From Prauserella muralis (GTDB taxonomy: Bacteria > Actinomycetota > Actinomycetes > Mycobacteriales > Pseudonocardiaceae): a DNA stretch of 64,000 nt. Positions 52,342 to 60,723 of this stretch are shown here, piece by piece; the first letter of the stretch is position 1, and every line of letters begins with the position of its first letter. A model generated the notes under the pieces. That model saw only the letters and a list, made by a program, of their open reading frames with translations. It did no database searches and was not told the origin of the DNA. The translations under genes and the position numbers were made by a program. The stretch covers positions 868,001 through 932,000 of the forward strand of contig NZ_MASW01000001.1 in assembly GCF_003202285.1 (NCBI RefSeq). Direction: 5' to 3'.

Positions 52342-52743
52342 TCAGCCGAGCCCGCCCATCGCGCCCTGGGCGATCGAAGGGAACGCGCCCGCCCACGCGG
52401 AGCTGACCAGCCCGGCCGCCCCTGCGCCGAAGCAGGCGCCGGAGGTGTTCCAGGCGTTGACGTAGTCCGCGCCGGTCGGGTGCGACGGCACCTGGGCCGG
52501 GCAGCCGAGAGCGTCGCCCCCGGAGCGCTCGGCCAGCGGGGCGATGGCTCCCACGTCGGCGACATCGCCGAGCGGGCTCGCTCCGGCGACCTGCCCGACC
52601 ACGTTGGTCACCGCCTGGGCCGGCTGCGGCACCTGGTCGCTCTCGGCTGCCATCGCGGTGGAGCCGAACGACCCGAGGGCCAGAAAGCCCGCCACGGCCA
52701 GCACGCCGGTGGCGGCGAACCTTGAGAACTTGCCGAGTTTCAC
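52342..52743 (-). CDS. Small secreted protein, paralogue of the 52001 gene
   Basis: A 133-residue protein. Signal peptide (about 1-32, cut after AMAA), a spacer of about 50 residues with VPQPAQAVTNVVGQVAG, and the same 49-residue C-terminal domain. Unlike its paralogue it has Cys residues just before and inside that domain (LGCPAQV and GACFG), which could form a disulfide. GTG at 52743 follows AGGAAAGAG. The two may be exported structural peptides of the cell surface. Confidence 0.82.
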   Translation of the reverse strand: MKLGKFSRFAATGVLAVAGFLALGSFGSTAMAAESDQVPQPAQAVTNVVGQVAGASPLGDVADVGAIAPLAERSGGDALGCPAQVPSHPTGADYVNAWNTSGACFGAGAAGLVSSAWAGAFPSIAQGAMGGLG

Positions 52744-53096
52744 TGTTTCTCTTTCCTACGGGGACAGGTGAGCGGTGCGTCCATACCCGGGAATCACGGA
52801 CGACCGCATGCCGGCGAATTCGACCCTAAACACAGTCTTGAACATTTATCCAGTTCCATTACCCGATCGTGTGTGCGGCGGTTTTCTGGCCGGGTCCTAC
52901 ACCTTTGACCAGCTAATACACCTGACAGAAGACATGCGAAAACAACCGCATCCGACACGAAAATGCGGCATCAAAACCGGGCCCAACAGCCCGGAATCCG
53001 GTCATGGAAATGTCATCGGCAACTCACACGGGACTCACCTCGGCAACTGCGCACGAAAACGCCGGAATTCGGCTCGGAGCGGAGAGTGCGAAGAGG
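52744..53096. other. 353-bp gene-free region, relatively AT-rich
   Basis: The interval between the small secreted protein gene and the next surface gene is much lower in GC than its surroundings. It should contain the promoter of the 52743 gene, but no consensus -35/-10 pair is convincing; the closest on the minus strand is TAGGGT. No ORF with coding character was found. Confidence 0.6.
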
Positions 53097-53888
53097 TCAG
53101 TCGGGGGTCACGCCGGGCTGGGCGTGCACCGGGTGCGCCATGGTGGACGCGGCGGGCAGGCGTCCGCCGGGCAGGCCGTCGACAGGCGGGGAGGGCAGGA
53201 TGCGGCCGCCGACGGTGCCGAGGTCGGACGGGTGGCCTGCCGTCGAGCCGCCCGGGGACGCGGGAGCGGCGGGAGCGGGCGTGTGCTGCGCGACAGGCGC
53301 GGGCACCGGGACATCCGGCCCCGTGGGCTCGCCCGCGTCGTGCTGCGCAGGCGGTGCGGGCGCGCCGGGCGTCACGGCCACCGGATCGTGCCGCGGCACG
53401 GGGTGTGGCATCGCCTGTGGCCGGGCAGCGGGCGGCGGCTTCGGCGCCGCCTGGTCCACGCCGGAGTGCGCGGCCTGAACGCCACCGCTGCCGGAGGCCG
53501 GAACGAGGTCCGCTCTCGCCACGAGCGCCGACACCGTGCCGACGGGCTCGCCGACGGCGGGAAGTCCGTCGCGGACGGTGGCGCGCACGGGCTCCACCGC
53601 GGCCGTGGCGACCCGCGGAACGGCCTGGGACACCGTGTGCAGCGGGCGCTCGGCCTGGGACACGGTGCGCAGCGGGCGTTCGATCGGGTCGGCAACGGCC
53701 GCCGAAAGATCGCCGACCACGTCGTCGAGCGGTGGCGGGCCCGCCGTGGACTCCGCGGCGGCCTCGGTGGCCGCGAACAGCCAGGAGACCACCGTCACCA
53801 GCACGGCGGCGCCGAAGGCCAGCGCCAGCACGACGGCGGCACGGCGCGCGTTGTCGCGCAGCCGCTGCCGCATCGGTCGTCCGGTCAC
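53097..53888 (-). CDS. Secreted Pro-rich protein with C-terminal QPGVTPD
   Basis: A 263-residue protein. N-terminal basic segment and a hydrophobic helix AVVLALAFGAAVLVTVVSWL (residues about 16-38), which can serve as signal or anchor. The rest is Pro/Ala/Val-rich and disordered, with RPLRTVSQAERPLHTVSQAV duplicated in tandem. It ends in HAQPGVTPD, like the protein at 50794. GTG at 53888 follows GGGGGG by about 6 bases; the ATG at 53873 is a weaker alternative. Function unknown. Confidence 0.7.
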   Translation of the reverse strand: MTGRPMRQRLRDNARRAAVVLALAFGAAVLVTVVSWLFAATEAAAESTAGPPPLDDVVGDLSAAVADPIERPLRTVSQAERPLHTVSQAVPRVATAAVEPVRATVRDGLPAVGEPVGTVSALVARADLVPASGSGGVQAAHSGVDQAAPKPPPAARPQAMPHPVPRHDPVAVTPGAPAPPAQHDAGEPTGPDVPVPAPVAQHTPAPAAPASPGGSTAGHPSDLGTVGGRILPSPPVDGLPGGRLPAASTMAHPVHAQPGVTPD

Positions 53889-54079
53889 CGGTAGCCCCCC
53901 GACTACAGCTTCGCCGTCGTACGTGGAGGATTTTCGAACTCCTCGCCGAACTCCGCAGGGAGCACACGCCCGGTCTTCCCGTATCGAGTGACGCCCCGCC
54001 GCGAACCTGTCGAACATCGGGTGGGTGGGCAGGCGGCGTGGCCGGGGGGTTTTCGCACAGCGTCGTCCGAGATCACCGA

Positions 54080-54085
54080 TACGGT
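54080..54085 (+). promoter_or_regulatory. -10 element of AI-2E family gene
   Basis: TACGGT seven bases before the GTG at 54093. Confidence 0.5.
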
Positions 54086-54092
54086 TGAGCCC

Positions 54093-55295
54093 GTGAGCGA
54101 GAAAACGCCGAAGGTGCCGCTGATCTCCGAGGACGTGGACGTCACGAGCACCGTGCCGAGGGGGCTGCGAATCAGCGCGGCACTCGCCTGGCGATTCCTG
54201 GTGGTGGCGGCCGCCCTGTACGTGATCGTGGAGATCATCGGCTACCTGTCGGTCGTCGTGATCCCGGTCGCCATCGCCATGCTGCTGGCGGCGCTGCTCG
54301 CGCCCGCCGTGCGCAGGCTCGTCCAGGTGCGGCTGCCGCGGGGGCTGGCCACGGCGATCGTGCTGATCGGCGGGCTCGGCGCCGTCGGGGGGCTGCTGAC
54401 GTTCGTCGTCGTGCAGTTCACCAGCGGGCTGCCCGCCCTGCAGCGGCAACTCAACGAGAGCCTGACCCAGATCGAGGACTGGCTCATCAACGGTCCGCTG
54501 CACCTGCGGCAGACCCAGATCGAGGAGTTCATCAACAACACGATCGGCTTCATCCAGGAGAACCAGGCGTCGCTGACGGCGAGCGCGCTGACCACCGCGA
54601 GCACCGTGGGCGAGATCCTCACCGGCTTCCTGCTCACGTTGTTCGTGCTGATCTTCTTCCTCACCAGCGGCGAGCAGATCTGGACGTTCCTGATGCGCGG
54701 CGTGCCCGCGGCCGTGCGCGCCCGCACCGACACCGCGGGCCGCAGGGGATTCGCGTCCCTGGTCAGCTACGTCCGCGCCACCGCGGCCGTGGCCGTCGTG
54801 GACGCCGTCGGCATCGGCATCGGGCTGTGGATCGTGGGCGTTCCCCTGGTGATCCCGCTGTCGACCCTGGTGTTCCTGGGTGCCTTCGTGCCCATCGTCG
54901 GTGCGGTCGTCGCGGGCGCGGTCGCCGTGCTCGTCGCCCTCGTGACCAACGGGTTCGTCACGGCGCTGGTGGTGCTCGCCATCGTCGTCGGTGTGATGCA
55001 ACTGGAGAGCCACGTGCTCCAGCCGCTGTTGCTCGGCAGGGCGGTCAAGCTGCATCCGCTGGCGGTGATCCTCGCGATCACCGCCGGTCTCGTTGCGGCG
55101 GGCATCCCCGGTGCGCTGCTGTCCGTTCCGCTGCTTGCCGTGCTCAATGCCGGGATCAAGTCGCTCGTCAGCGACCGTGACCCCGACCCGGCGGCGGTCG
55201 GGGTGCTCGCCGACCCGCCGGCCGCGGCGAGCCCCGACGAGGACGCCGGCGGCGACGCCGAGGCCGGCGGCGAGGCGAGACCGGACGACCGATGA
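54093..55295 (+). CDS. AI-2E family membrane protein
   Basis: A 400-residue member of the AI-2E transporter family (YdiK/PerM type), with about eight membrane helices. The first pair is around YVIVEIIGYLSVVVIPVAIA, and RLPRG follows. A cytoplasmic helical part has QLNESLTQIEDWL, and the end holds a conserved IGVPLVIPLSTLVFLGAFVP-like and VLQPLLLGRAVKLHPLAVIL segment. The acidic C-terminal tail is DPPAAASPDEDAGGD. Its stop overlaps the next gene (ATGA), which couples it to a sensor kinase. Transport substrate is unknown. Confidence 0.85.
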   Translation: MSEKTPKVPLISEDVDVTSTVPRGLRISAALAWRFLVVAAALYVIVEIIGYLSVVVIPVAIAMLLAALLAPAVRRLVQVRLPRGLATAIVLIGGLGAVGGLLTFVVVQFTSGLPALQRQLNESLTQIEDWLINGPLHLRQTQIEEFINNTIGFIQENQASLTASALTTASTVGEILTGFLLTLFVLIFFLTSGEQIWTFLMRGVPAAVRARTDTAGRRGFASLVSYVRATAAVAVVDAVGIGIGLWIVGVPLVIPLSTLVFLGAFVPIVGAVVAGAVAVLVALVTNGFVTALVVLAIVVGVMQLESHVLQPLLLGRAVKLHPLAVILAITAGLVAAGIPGALLSVPLLAVLNAGIKSLVSDRDPDPAAVGVLADPPAAASPDEDAGGDAEAGGEARPDDR

Positions 55296-56437
55296 CCGTC
55301 GCCCAGCCTCAGCGTGACCCCGCCACGCCGTTGTGGTGGGGAACGATCGTGCTGCGCTGGGTGACGCTGGGCTTCGCCCTCGGCGCGCTGCTGGTGCACC
55401 TGGACGGCTACCGGCGGCCGGACCTGGCCTTGGCCGCGTTCGGCATGATGCTCGCCTGGACCGTGGTGACCAGCGTGACCTTCGGCAGGCAGCGGCTGCG
55501 GCGGCCCTGGCTCGTGGTGGCCGACGTCCTCGTGACCTGCGGGGTGATGCTGACCTCGCCGTTCGTGCTCTCCACCGAGCAGTACGAGCAGGTGGCGCCA
55601 CTCGTCACCACGGTGTGGGCCGCCGTGCCACCGCTGACGGCGGGCGCCCGGTTCGGCGCCGCGGGCGGGGTGCTCGTGGGGCTGGTGACGGCCGTGTCCA
55701 CGGGCGTCGCCCGGCTCGACGTCGACCTCGACGTCGCCAGGGACGGCGTGCTGCTCACGGCCAGCGGCCTGCTCATCGGCATCACCGCCACCACCGCACG
55801 CCGCTCGCAGGCGGCGCTGGCCCAGGCGCTGCGCACCGAGGCGGCGACGGCCGAGCGGGAGCGGCTGGCCCGCTCGATCCACGACAGCGTGCTGCAGGTG
55901 CTGGCGCGGGTACGCCGCCGGGGCGGCGAGCTCGGCGGGGAGGCGGCCGAGCTGGCCAGGCTCGCCGGTGAACAGGAGATCGCGCTGCGGGCGCTGGTCA
56001 CCACGGGCACGGCCGGCTCCTCGGGCGGTGCGGCCGACCTGCGCGCCGCGCTGCAGCTGCTCGCCACGTCGCGGGTGCAGGTGTCCGGGCCCGCAGGCGA
56101 GGTGCGGCTGCCCACCGAGCACGTCGCCGAGCTGGTGGCCGTGGCCAGGGAGGCCTTGTCCAACGTGGACAAGCACGCGGGACCGGAGGCGAAGGCGTGG
56201 GTGCTGCTGGAGGACCTGGGCAGCGAGGTGGTGCTCTCGGTGAGGGACGACGGCCCCGGCATCGCCGAGGGCAGGCTGGCCGAGGCGCAGGCCGAGGGGC
56301 GGCTGGGCGTCGCCTCGTCCATCCGCGGCCGCGTGCGGCACCTGGGCGGCACGTGCGTACTGGAGACCGGGCCGGACGCGGGCACCGAATGGGAGATTCG
56401 CGTGCCCCGGCCCGAGAGGGGAAGGGACCGGCGATGA
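55292..56437 (+). CDS. MacS-like sensor histidine kinase
   Basis: A 381-residue kinase. The N-terminal region (residues 1-175) has five or six hydrophobic helices and the fold known as DUF5931. The phospho-acceptor is in ARSIHDSVLQVLARV (His197), a variant of the H-box typical for MacS, and the HATPase part has EALSNVDKHAGPEA and DDGPGIAEGR. In Streptomyces MacSR regulates cell-surface lipoprotein genes. It overlaps its neighbours on both sides by 4 bp (ATGA), forming a three-gene operon. Confidence 0.88.
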   Translation: MTVAQPQRDPATPLWWGTIVLRWVTLGFALGALLVHLDGYRRPDLALAAFGMMLAWTVVTSVTFGRQRLRRPWLVVADVLVTCGVMLTSPFVLSTEQYEQVAPLVTTVWAAVPPLTAGARFGAAGGVLVGLVTAVSTGVARLDVDLDVARDGVLLTASGLLIGITATTARRSQAALAQALRTEAATAERERLARSIHDSVLQVLARVRRRGGELGGEAAELARLAGEQEIALRALVTTGTAGSSGGAADLRAALQLLATSRVQVSGPAGEVRLPTEHVAELVAVAREALSNVDKHAGPEAKAWVLLEDLGSEVVLSVRDDGPGIAEGRLAEAQAEGRLGVASSIRGRVRHLGGTCVLETGPDAGTEWEIRVPRPERGRDRR

Positions 56438-57093
56438 CGGTGTCGGTGATGATCGTCGACGACCATCCGATCTGGCGGGACGGGGTGGCCCGCGACCTCG
56501 GCGAACACGGGTTCGAGGTGGCCGCCACGGCTGCCGACGGCGACGCCGCCGTGCGCATCGCCCGTGCCGTGCGCCCCGCGGTGGTGCTGATGGACCTCAA
56601 CCTCGGCAGCAGCTCGGGCGTCGCCGCGATCCGCGAGATCACCACGCAGCTCCCGGACACCAGGGTGCTGGTGCTCTCGGCCAGCGGCGAGCACGACGAC
56701 GTCCTGGAGGCGGTGAAGGCCGGCGCGTCGGGTTATCTCGTCAAGTCGGCGTCGGTGCGGGAACTGGTGGCTGCCGTGCGCCGCACCGCGGGCGGCGACC
56801 CGGTGTTCACGGCGGGGCTGGCCGGGATGGTGCTCGGCGAGTACCGCCGCATGGCCGACGCGCCCTCCGACCAGCAGGCGCCCCGGCTCACCGAGCGCGA
56901 GACCGACGTGCTGCGCCTGGTCGCCAAGGGACTGACGGCCCGGCAGATCGCCGACCGGCTGGTGATCTCGCACCGCACCGTGGAGAACCACGTCCAGTCG
57001 ACGCTGCGCAAGCTCCAGCTGCACAACCGGGTGGAGCTCGCTCGCTACGCCATCGAGCACGGGCTGGACCAGGAGCAGGAGGGCCGGGGTTAA
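56434..57093 (+). CDS. MacR-like NarL-family response regulator
   Basis: A 219-residue response regulator. D9/D10 pocket, phospho-acceptor D54 in VLMDLNLG, then VLSASGEHDDVLEAVKAGASGYLVKSAS. The HTH contains LTERETDVLRLVAKGLTARQ and SHRTVENHVQSTLRKLQLHN. ATG at 56434 overlaps the kinase stop. Regulated genes are unknown, but the surface protein block at 47-54 kb is nearby. Confidence 0.88.
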   Translation: MTVSVMIVDDHPIWRDGVARDLGEHGFEVAATAADGDAAVRIARAVRPAVVLMDLNLGSSSGVAAIREITTQLPDTRVLVLSASGEHDDVLEAVKAGASGYLVKSASVRELVAAVRRTAGGDPVFTAGLAGMVLGEYRRMADAPSDQQAPRLTERETDVLRLVAKGLTARQIADRLVISHRTVENHVQSTLRKLQLHNRVELARYAIEHGLDQEQEGRG

Positions 57094-57140
57094 GGGACGC
57101 TCTCGGGGTTTTCCCGGATCCGCGCGGTCCCGCGCGCCCC

Positions 57141-57146
57141 TAGCAT
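57141..57146 (+). promoter_or_regulatory. -10 element of DUF1707 gene
   Basis: TAGCAT seven bases before the GTG at 57154. Confidence 0.5.
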
Positions 57147-57153
57147 CGAGGTC

Positions 57154-57813
57154 GTGGCTGAGGGTGAAGACGCTGCGGGCCAGGCGCTCACACGCGAGCA
57201 GGAGCGGCAGCGCAATCTGAGGGTGTCCGACGCGGAGCGCGAACACGTCGTCGAGCTGCTGCAGAAGGCGATCGGGCGGGGGATGCTCGACCTGGACGAG
57301 TTCACCGAGCGCACCGACATCGCACTGGCGGCGCGGACGCGGGGCGAGCTGAACGCCGTCCTCGTCGATCTGCCCGGGCTGATGCACACCGACGCGGTGG
57401 TCACGGGGTTCGCGGCACCGGCTGCCGCTCCGCCGCCGGGCCCGCGGCCGCAGGGGGACGTGCTGGAGCTCAAGGCACACGGCTCGTCGCTGGTGCGCAA
57501 GGGCCGCTGGTACGTGCCCGCCGAGCTCGTCGTGCGCAACAAGTACGGCGACGCCAAGCTGGACTTCTCCGAGGCGGAGCTGGCGAGCCCGGTGGTGCAC
57601 GTCGAGCTGGACACCAAATGGTGCTCGGTGACCGTGACGATCCCCGAGCACGCCGCGGTGGACCTCAACGGCGTCACCGAGCTGAAGTGGGCCTCGATCG
57701 ACGACAAGACCAACTCCACGGGCAGGCCCGGCACGCCGAGGTTCGTGCTCACCGGCCGGGTCCACGGCGGTTCGCTGACGATCCGCTACCCGCGCAGGGG
57801 CCTCTTCGGCTGA
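57154..57813 (+). CDS. DUF1707 domain protein
   Basis: A 219-residue protein. The DUF1707 part at residues about 20-75 has LRVSDAEREHVVELLQKAIGRGM and LDLDEFTERTDIALAARTRGEL, a recurrent actinobacterial domain thought to be a regulatory or membrane-associated module. The C-terminal half is a beta-rich fold with KYGDAKLDFSEAEL and SVTVTIPEHAAVDLNGV, similar to the LiaF/YvqF-like part of such proteins. No membrane helix is visible. The start is leaderless behind TAGCAT. It follows the MacSR operon. Confidence 0.85.
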   Translation: MAEGEDAAGQALTREQERQRNLRVSDAEREHVVELLQKAIGRGMLDLDEFTERTDIALAARTRGELNAVLVDLPGLMHTDAVVTGFAAPAAAPPPGPRPQGDVLELKAHGSSLVRKGRWYVPAELVVRNKYGDAKLDFSEAELASPVVHVELDTKWCSVTVTIPEHAAVDLNGVTELKWASIDDKTNSTGRPGTPRFVLTGRVHGGSLTIRYPRRGLFG

Positions 57814-57821
57814 GCCGCGAG

Positions 57822-59456
57822 TCAGGCGCCCTTCGCCGCGGTACGCGCGTCGGCCGCGGTCGGGGCCGCCACCGCGGCCTGCGCCGCCCGCTCACAGTCG
57901 GCCAGTGACGCGCCCGCCAGGCTCGCGCCCACGGCCCGCACGGACGCGGCGTTCATCGACAGGCTCGTCACGCCCAGCCCGGCGAGCACCCTCGCCAGCC
58001 GCGGATCCGCCGCCGCCTCACCGCACACGCCCGCGGGCTTGCCGGTGGCCTTCGCGGCCTCGCCGACGAGCGCGATGAGGCGCAGCAGCCCCGGCTGCCA
58101 CGGGTCGTTGAGCTTCGCCACCGCGCCGAGCTGGCGGTCGGCGGCGAAGGTGTACTGGGCGAGGTCGTTGGTGCCGATGGAGACGAAGTCGACGGCGTCG
58201 AGCACTTCCCGCGCGGTGAGCGCGGCGGCCGGGACCTCGATCATCACTCCGGCCCTGGCGATGCCCGCCGCACGGACCCGCTCGGCGAACCAGGCTGCCT
58301 CCTCGGCCGTGGCGACCATCGGCGCCATCACCGAGACGTCGGCCCCCGACTCGGCTGCCGCACCGGCGATGGCCTCCAGCTGGCGGTCCAGCACGCCGGG
58401 CCGGTCGAACGCCACCCGCACACCGCGCACGCCGAGCGCAGGGTTGGGCTCCACGTCCGGGTCGAGGAACGCCAGCGGCTTGTCGGCACCCGCGTCGAGC
58501 GTGCGCACGATGACCGGCTTGCCGCGGAACGGTTCGAGCACGGCCACGTAGGCGGCGCGCTGCTGCTCCACCGAGGGCTCGTCGTCGGCGTCGAGGTAGC
58601 TGAACTCGGTACGGAACAACCCGACGCCCTCGGCGCCCGCCTCGGCGGCGGCACGCGCGTCGGCGGGGGCGCCCACGTTGGCGAGCACCTTCACCATGTG
58701 GCCGTCGGAGGTGCGGCCGGTGCCGTCCCACTCGACGGCGCCGCCGGCGGTGGCGGCCACCACCGGCGCGCCCGGGTCGACGGCCTCGACGACGCCGGTG
58801 TCGCCGTCGACCGCGACGGCCTCGGCGTCGTAGGCGAGCACGCCGCGCACGGCGACCACGGCGGGGATGCCGAGCGAGCGGGCGAGGATCGCCGTGTGGC
58901 TCGTGGGGCCGCCCTCCTCGGTGACGAGGGCCAGCACCTTGGCCGGGTCCAGGCTCGCGGTGTCGGCGGGAGCGAGGTCCCTGGCCACGAGCACGCTGGG
59001 CGAGTCCAGCTGGGGGACGCCGGGCGGCTCGATGCCGAGCAGTTCGGCGATGATCCGGTCGCGGACGTCCTCGACGTCGCGCACGCGTTCGGCCATGTAC
59101 CCGCCCGCGCTGGCCAGTGCGTGGGCGAAGTTGCCGGCGGCCTCGTAGACCGCGCGCGCCGCGGGGATGCGCTGCGCCGTGACCAGCTGTTCGGCCTGGC
59201 TGACGAGTGCCGGGTCGTCGGCCATCGCGGCGGTCGTGGTCAGGATCGTGGAGGCGTCGCCGGTGGCGGATGCCGCCATGGCCTCGAGCCGGGCAGCGAC
59301 GGTCTGCGCGGCAGGGGCGATCAGCGCGGCCTCGGCGTACGGGTCCTCGGGACCCGGGGTGCTCGCGGGCTCGCGGATCGACTCCGTGACCTTGACGACG
59401 GGACCACTCGCACGGCCGGGGCTGACGCCGACTCCCGAAAGACTCCCGCTAGACAT
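57822..59456 (-). CDS. ptsI: PTS enzyme I (phosphoenolpyruvate-protein phosphotransferase)
   Basis: A 544-residue enzyme I that takes phosphate from PEP and passes it to HPr in sugar uptake. It has the phosphohistidine motif EEGGPTSHTAILARSLG (His187), GTNDLAQYTFAADR and the catalytic Cys in GVCGEAA. Length is slightly below the usual 570. The ATG lies within a TGGTCTAGACCA operator, which is the DasR type, and a TATGGT -10 overlaps it. ptsH and EII components are not in the window. Confidence 0.94.
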   Translation of the reverse strand: MSSGSLSGVGVSPGRASGPVVKVTESIREPASTPGPEDPYAEAALIAPAAQTVAARLEAMAASATGDASTILTTTAAMADDPALVSQAEQLVTAQRIPAARAVYEAAGNFAHALASAGGYMAERVRDVEDVRDRIIAELLGIEPPGVPQLDSPSVLVARDLAPADTASLDPAKVLALVTEEGGPTSHTAILARSLGIPAVVAVRGVLAYDAEAVAVDGDTGVVEAVDPGAPVVAATAGGAVEWDGTGRTSDGHMVKVLANVGAPADARAAAEAGAEGVGLFRTEFSYLDADDEPSVEQQRAAYVAVLEPFRGKPVIVRTLDAGADKPLAFLDPDVEPNPALGVRGVRVAFDRPGVLDRQLEAIAGAAAESGADVSVMAPMVATAEEAAWFAERVRAAGIARAGVMIEVPAAALTAREVLDAVDFVSIGTNDLAQYTFAADRQLGAVAKLNDPWQPGLLRLIALVGEAAKATGKPAGVCGEAAADPRLARVLAGLGVTSLSMNAASVRAVGASLAGASLADCERAAQAAVAAPTAADARTAAKGA

Positions 59457-59468
59457 GGTCTAGACCAT
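59455..59468. promoter_or_regulatory. DasR-type (GntR) operator at ptsI
   Basis: ATGGTCTAGACCAT is a perfect 14-bp palindrome containing TGGTCTAGACCA, the core of the DasR response element known in Streptomyces. It covers the ptsI -10 and start codon. Confidence 0.7.
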
Positions 59469-59469
59469 A
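59464..59469 (-). promoter_or_regulatory. -10 element of ptsI
   Basis: TATGGT on the minus strand, seven bases before the ATG at 59456 and inside the palindrome. Confidence 0.5.
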
Positions 59470-59502
59470 CCGGTACATGATCCTCCTCTGGACTGTGCCG
59501 GA

Positions 59503-60411
59503 TCACTCTAGTTCGGACGCGGCCGGATACGAAGGCTGGGCGCCATGCCGGGTGACCGAGATGGCGGCCACGCGCACAGCTGTGCGGACGGCGTCGGCAA
59601 GCGCGGCCCCCCTCGCGATTCCCGTGGCCAGCGCACCGGCGAAGGCGTCGCCCGCTCCGGTTGTGTCGACGGCCTCGACCTCCGGCGACGGCACCTCGGT
59701 AAGTCCTTCGGCCGTCACGACGACGGCGCCCCGCGGTCCCCTGGTGACCACGGCCGAGCGCGGGCCCAGTTCCAGCAGCCCGGCCGGGTCGGCCGACTCG
59801 GCACCGAGCAGCCAGGCCGCCTCGTGCTCGTTGACGAGCAGCACGTCGAGCGCGGCGAGCGTGGCCCCCGCGACCTTCGCCACCGGAGACAGGTTGAGCA
59901 CCGTGCGGACGCCCGCCTCGGCGGCCGCGGTGACGGCGTGCTCGACGGTCGGCAGCGGGATCTCCATCGACGCCACCAGGACGCCCGCGCCGGGCAGCGC
60001 CGCGTCGACCGCCGACGGCTCGACCTCCTGATTGGCGCCCGGCGAGACGAGGATCGCGTTCTCGCCGTCCGGGGTCACGGTGATGTAGGCGACGCCGGTC
60101 GGCCGGTCGACGACCCGGACCAGCCCGGTCCGCACGCCCGCGCCGCGCAGCGAGTCGAGCAGCAGGCGGCCATGGCCGTCGTCGCCGACGGCGCCGAGCA
60201 GGGCGACGTCGGCACCCAGCCGCGCCGCCGCCACGGCCGTGTTGGCGCCCTTGCCTCCTGGCAGTGTCCGCGTGTCGCCGCCCAGTACCGTCTCACCGCC
60301 GGCAGGGCGGCGCTGGGTGGCCACGACGAGATCGGCGTTCGCGGAACCGACGACGAGCACCTGGGTCTGCACGGTGCCAGCCTGCCACGAGCCGCGGGGA
60401 GACACAGACAT
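59503..60411 (-). CDS. Ribokinase-family carbohydrate kinase
   Basis: A 302-residue PfkB-family kinase. Motif 1 is GGETVLGGDTRTLPGGKGAN, and the catalytic motif near the C-terminus is DTTGAGDAFAGALA with the anion hole GAGD. ANADLVV and GVAYITVTPDGENAI fit ribokinase. The ATG at 60411 is taken but its first dozen residues are not typical; GTG at 60372 starts VQTQVLVVGSANAD and is a plausible alternative. It lies 46 bp upstream of ptsI on the same strand, so both could be read together, with ptsI having its own promoter. Confidence 0.85.
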   Translation of the reverse strand: MSVSPRGSWQAGTVQTQVLVVGSANADLVVATQRRPAGGETVLGGDTRTLPGGKGANTAVAAARLGADVALLGAVGDDGHGRLLLDSLRGAGVRTGLVRVVDRPTGVAYITVTPDGENAILVSPGANQEVEPSAVDAALPGAGVLVASMEIPLPTVEHAVTAAAEAGVRTVLNLSPVAKVAGATLAALDVLLVNEHEAAWLLGAESADPAGLLELGPRSAVVTRGPRGAVVVTAEGLTEVPSPEVEAVDTTGAGDAFAGALATGIARGAALADAVRTAVRVAAISVTRHGAQPSYPAASELE

Positions 60412-60723
60412 GAATCACTTTGTAACTTTCCGGGTGCGGGATGCGACAATCAGGCGAGCGTCCACCACCCGGCTCACTCTTTCGAGTGAGTTCGGGGTCG
60501 AGGCGTCATCGTCGCGGCGAGGTGGGCTCTCCCCTGACACCACGCGTTCGCGCGGGGTGTTGTCCGGCCCCGGTCCCCAGGACCGGTCGGACATCGGGTC
60601 GCCGGCACCGGTCACGTAGCCCCCCGAGTGATCGGTGCCGGCGGCGCCCTGATCGTCGGTTCCACGTCCTACACTGCCCGGATCCGGGATCATGAGGATT
60701 CGGCCAGCTCGACGGGGTGCGTC
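60412..60723. other. Divergent promoter region, 312 bp
   Basis: Between the kinase and TetR genes. TACACT at 60670-60675 is a candidate -10 for the tetR gene with a leader of about 40 nt. A short minus-strand frame (60415-60594) ends 3 bp before the kinase ATG but has weak third-position GC bias and no ribosome binding site, so it was not called. Confidence 0.5.

Noticed and set aside
60415..60594. 59-codon minus-strand frame ending 3 bp before the ribokinase-family gene
   Set aside because: Third-position GC is about 75 percent, below real genes here, there is no ribosome binding site, and I recognise no homologue.
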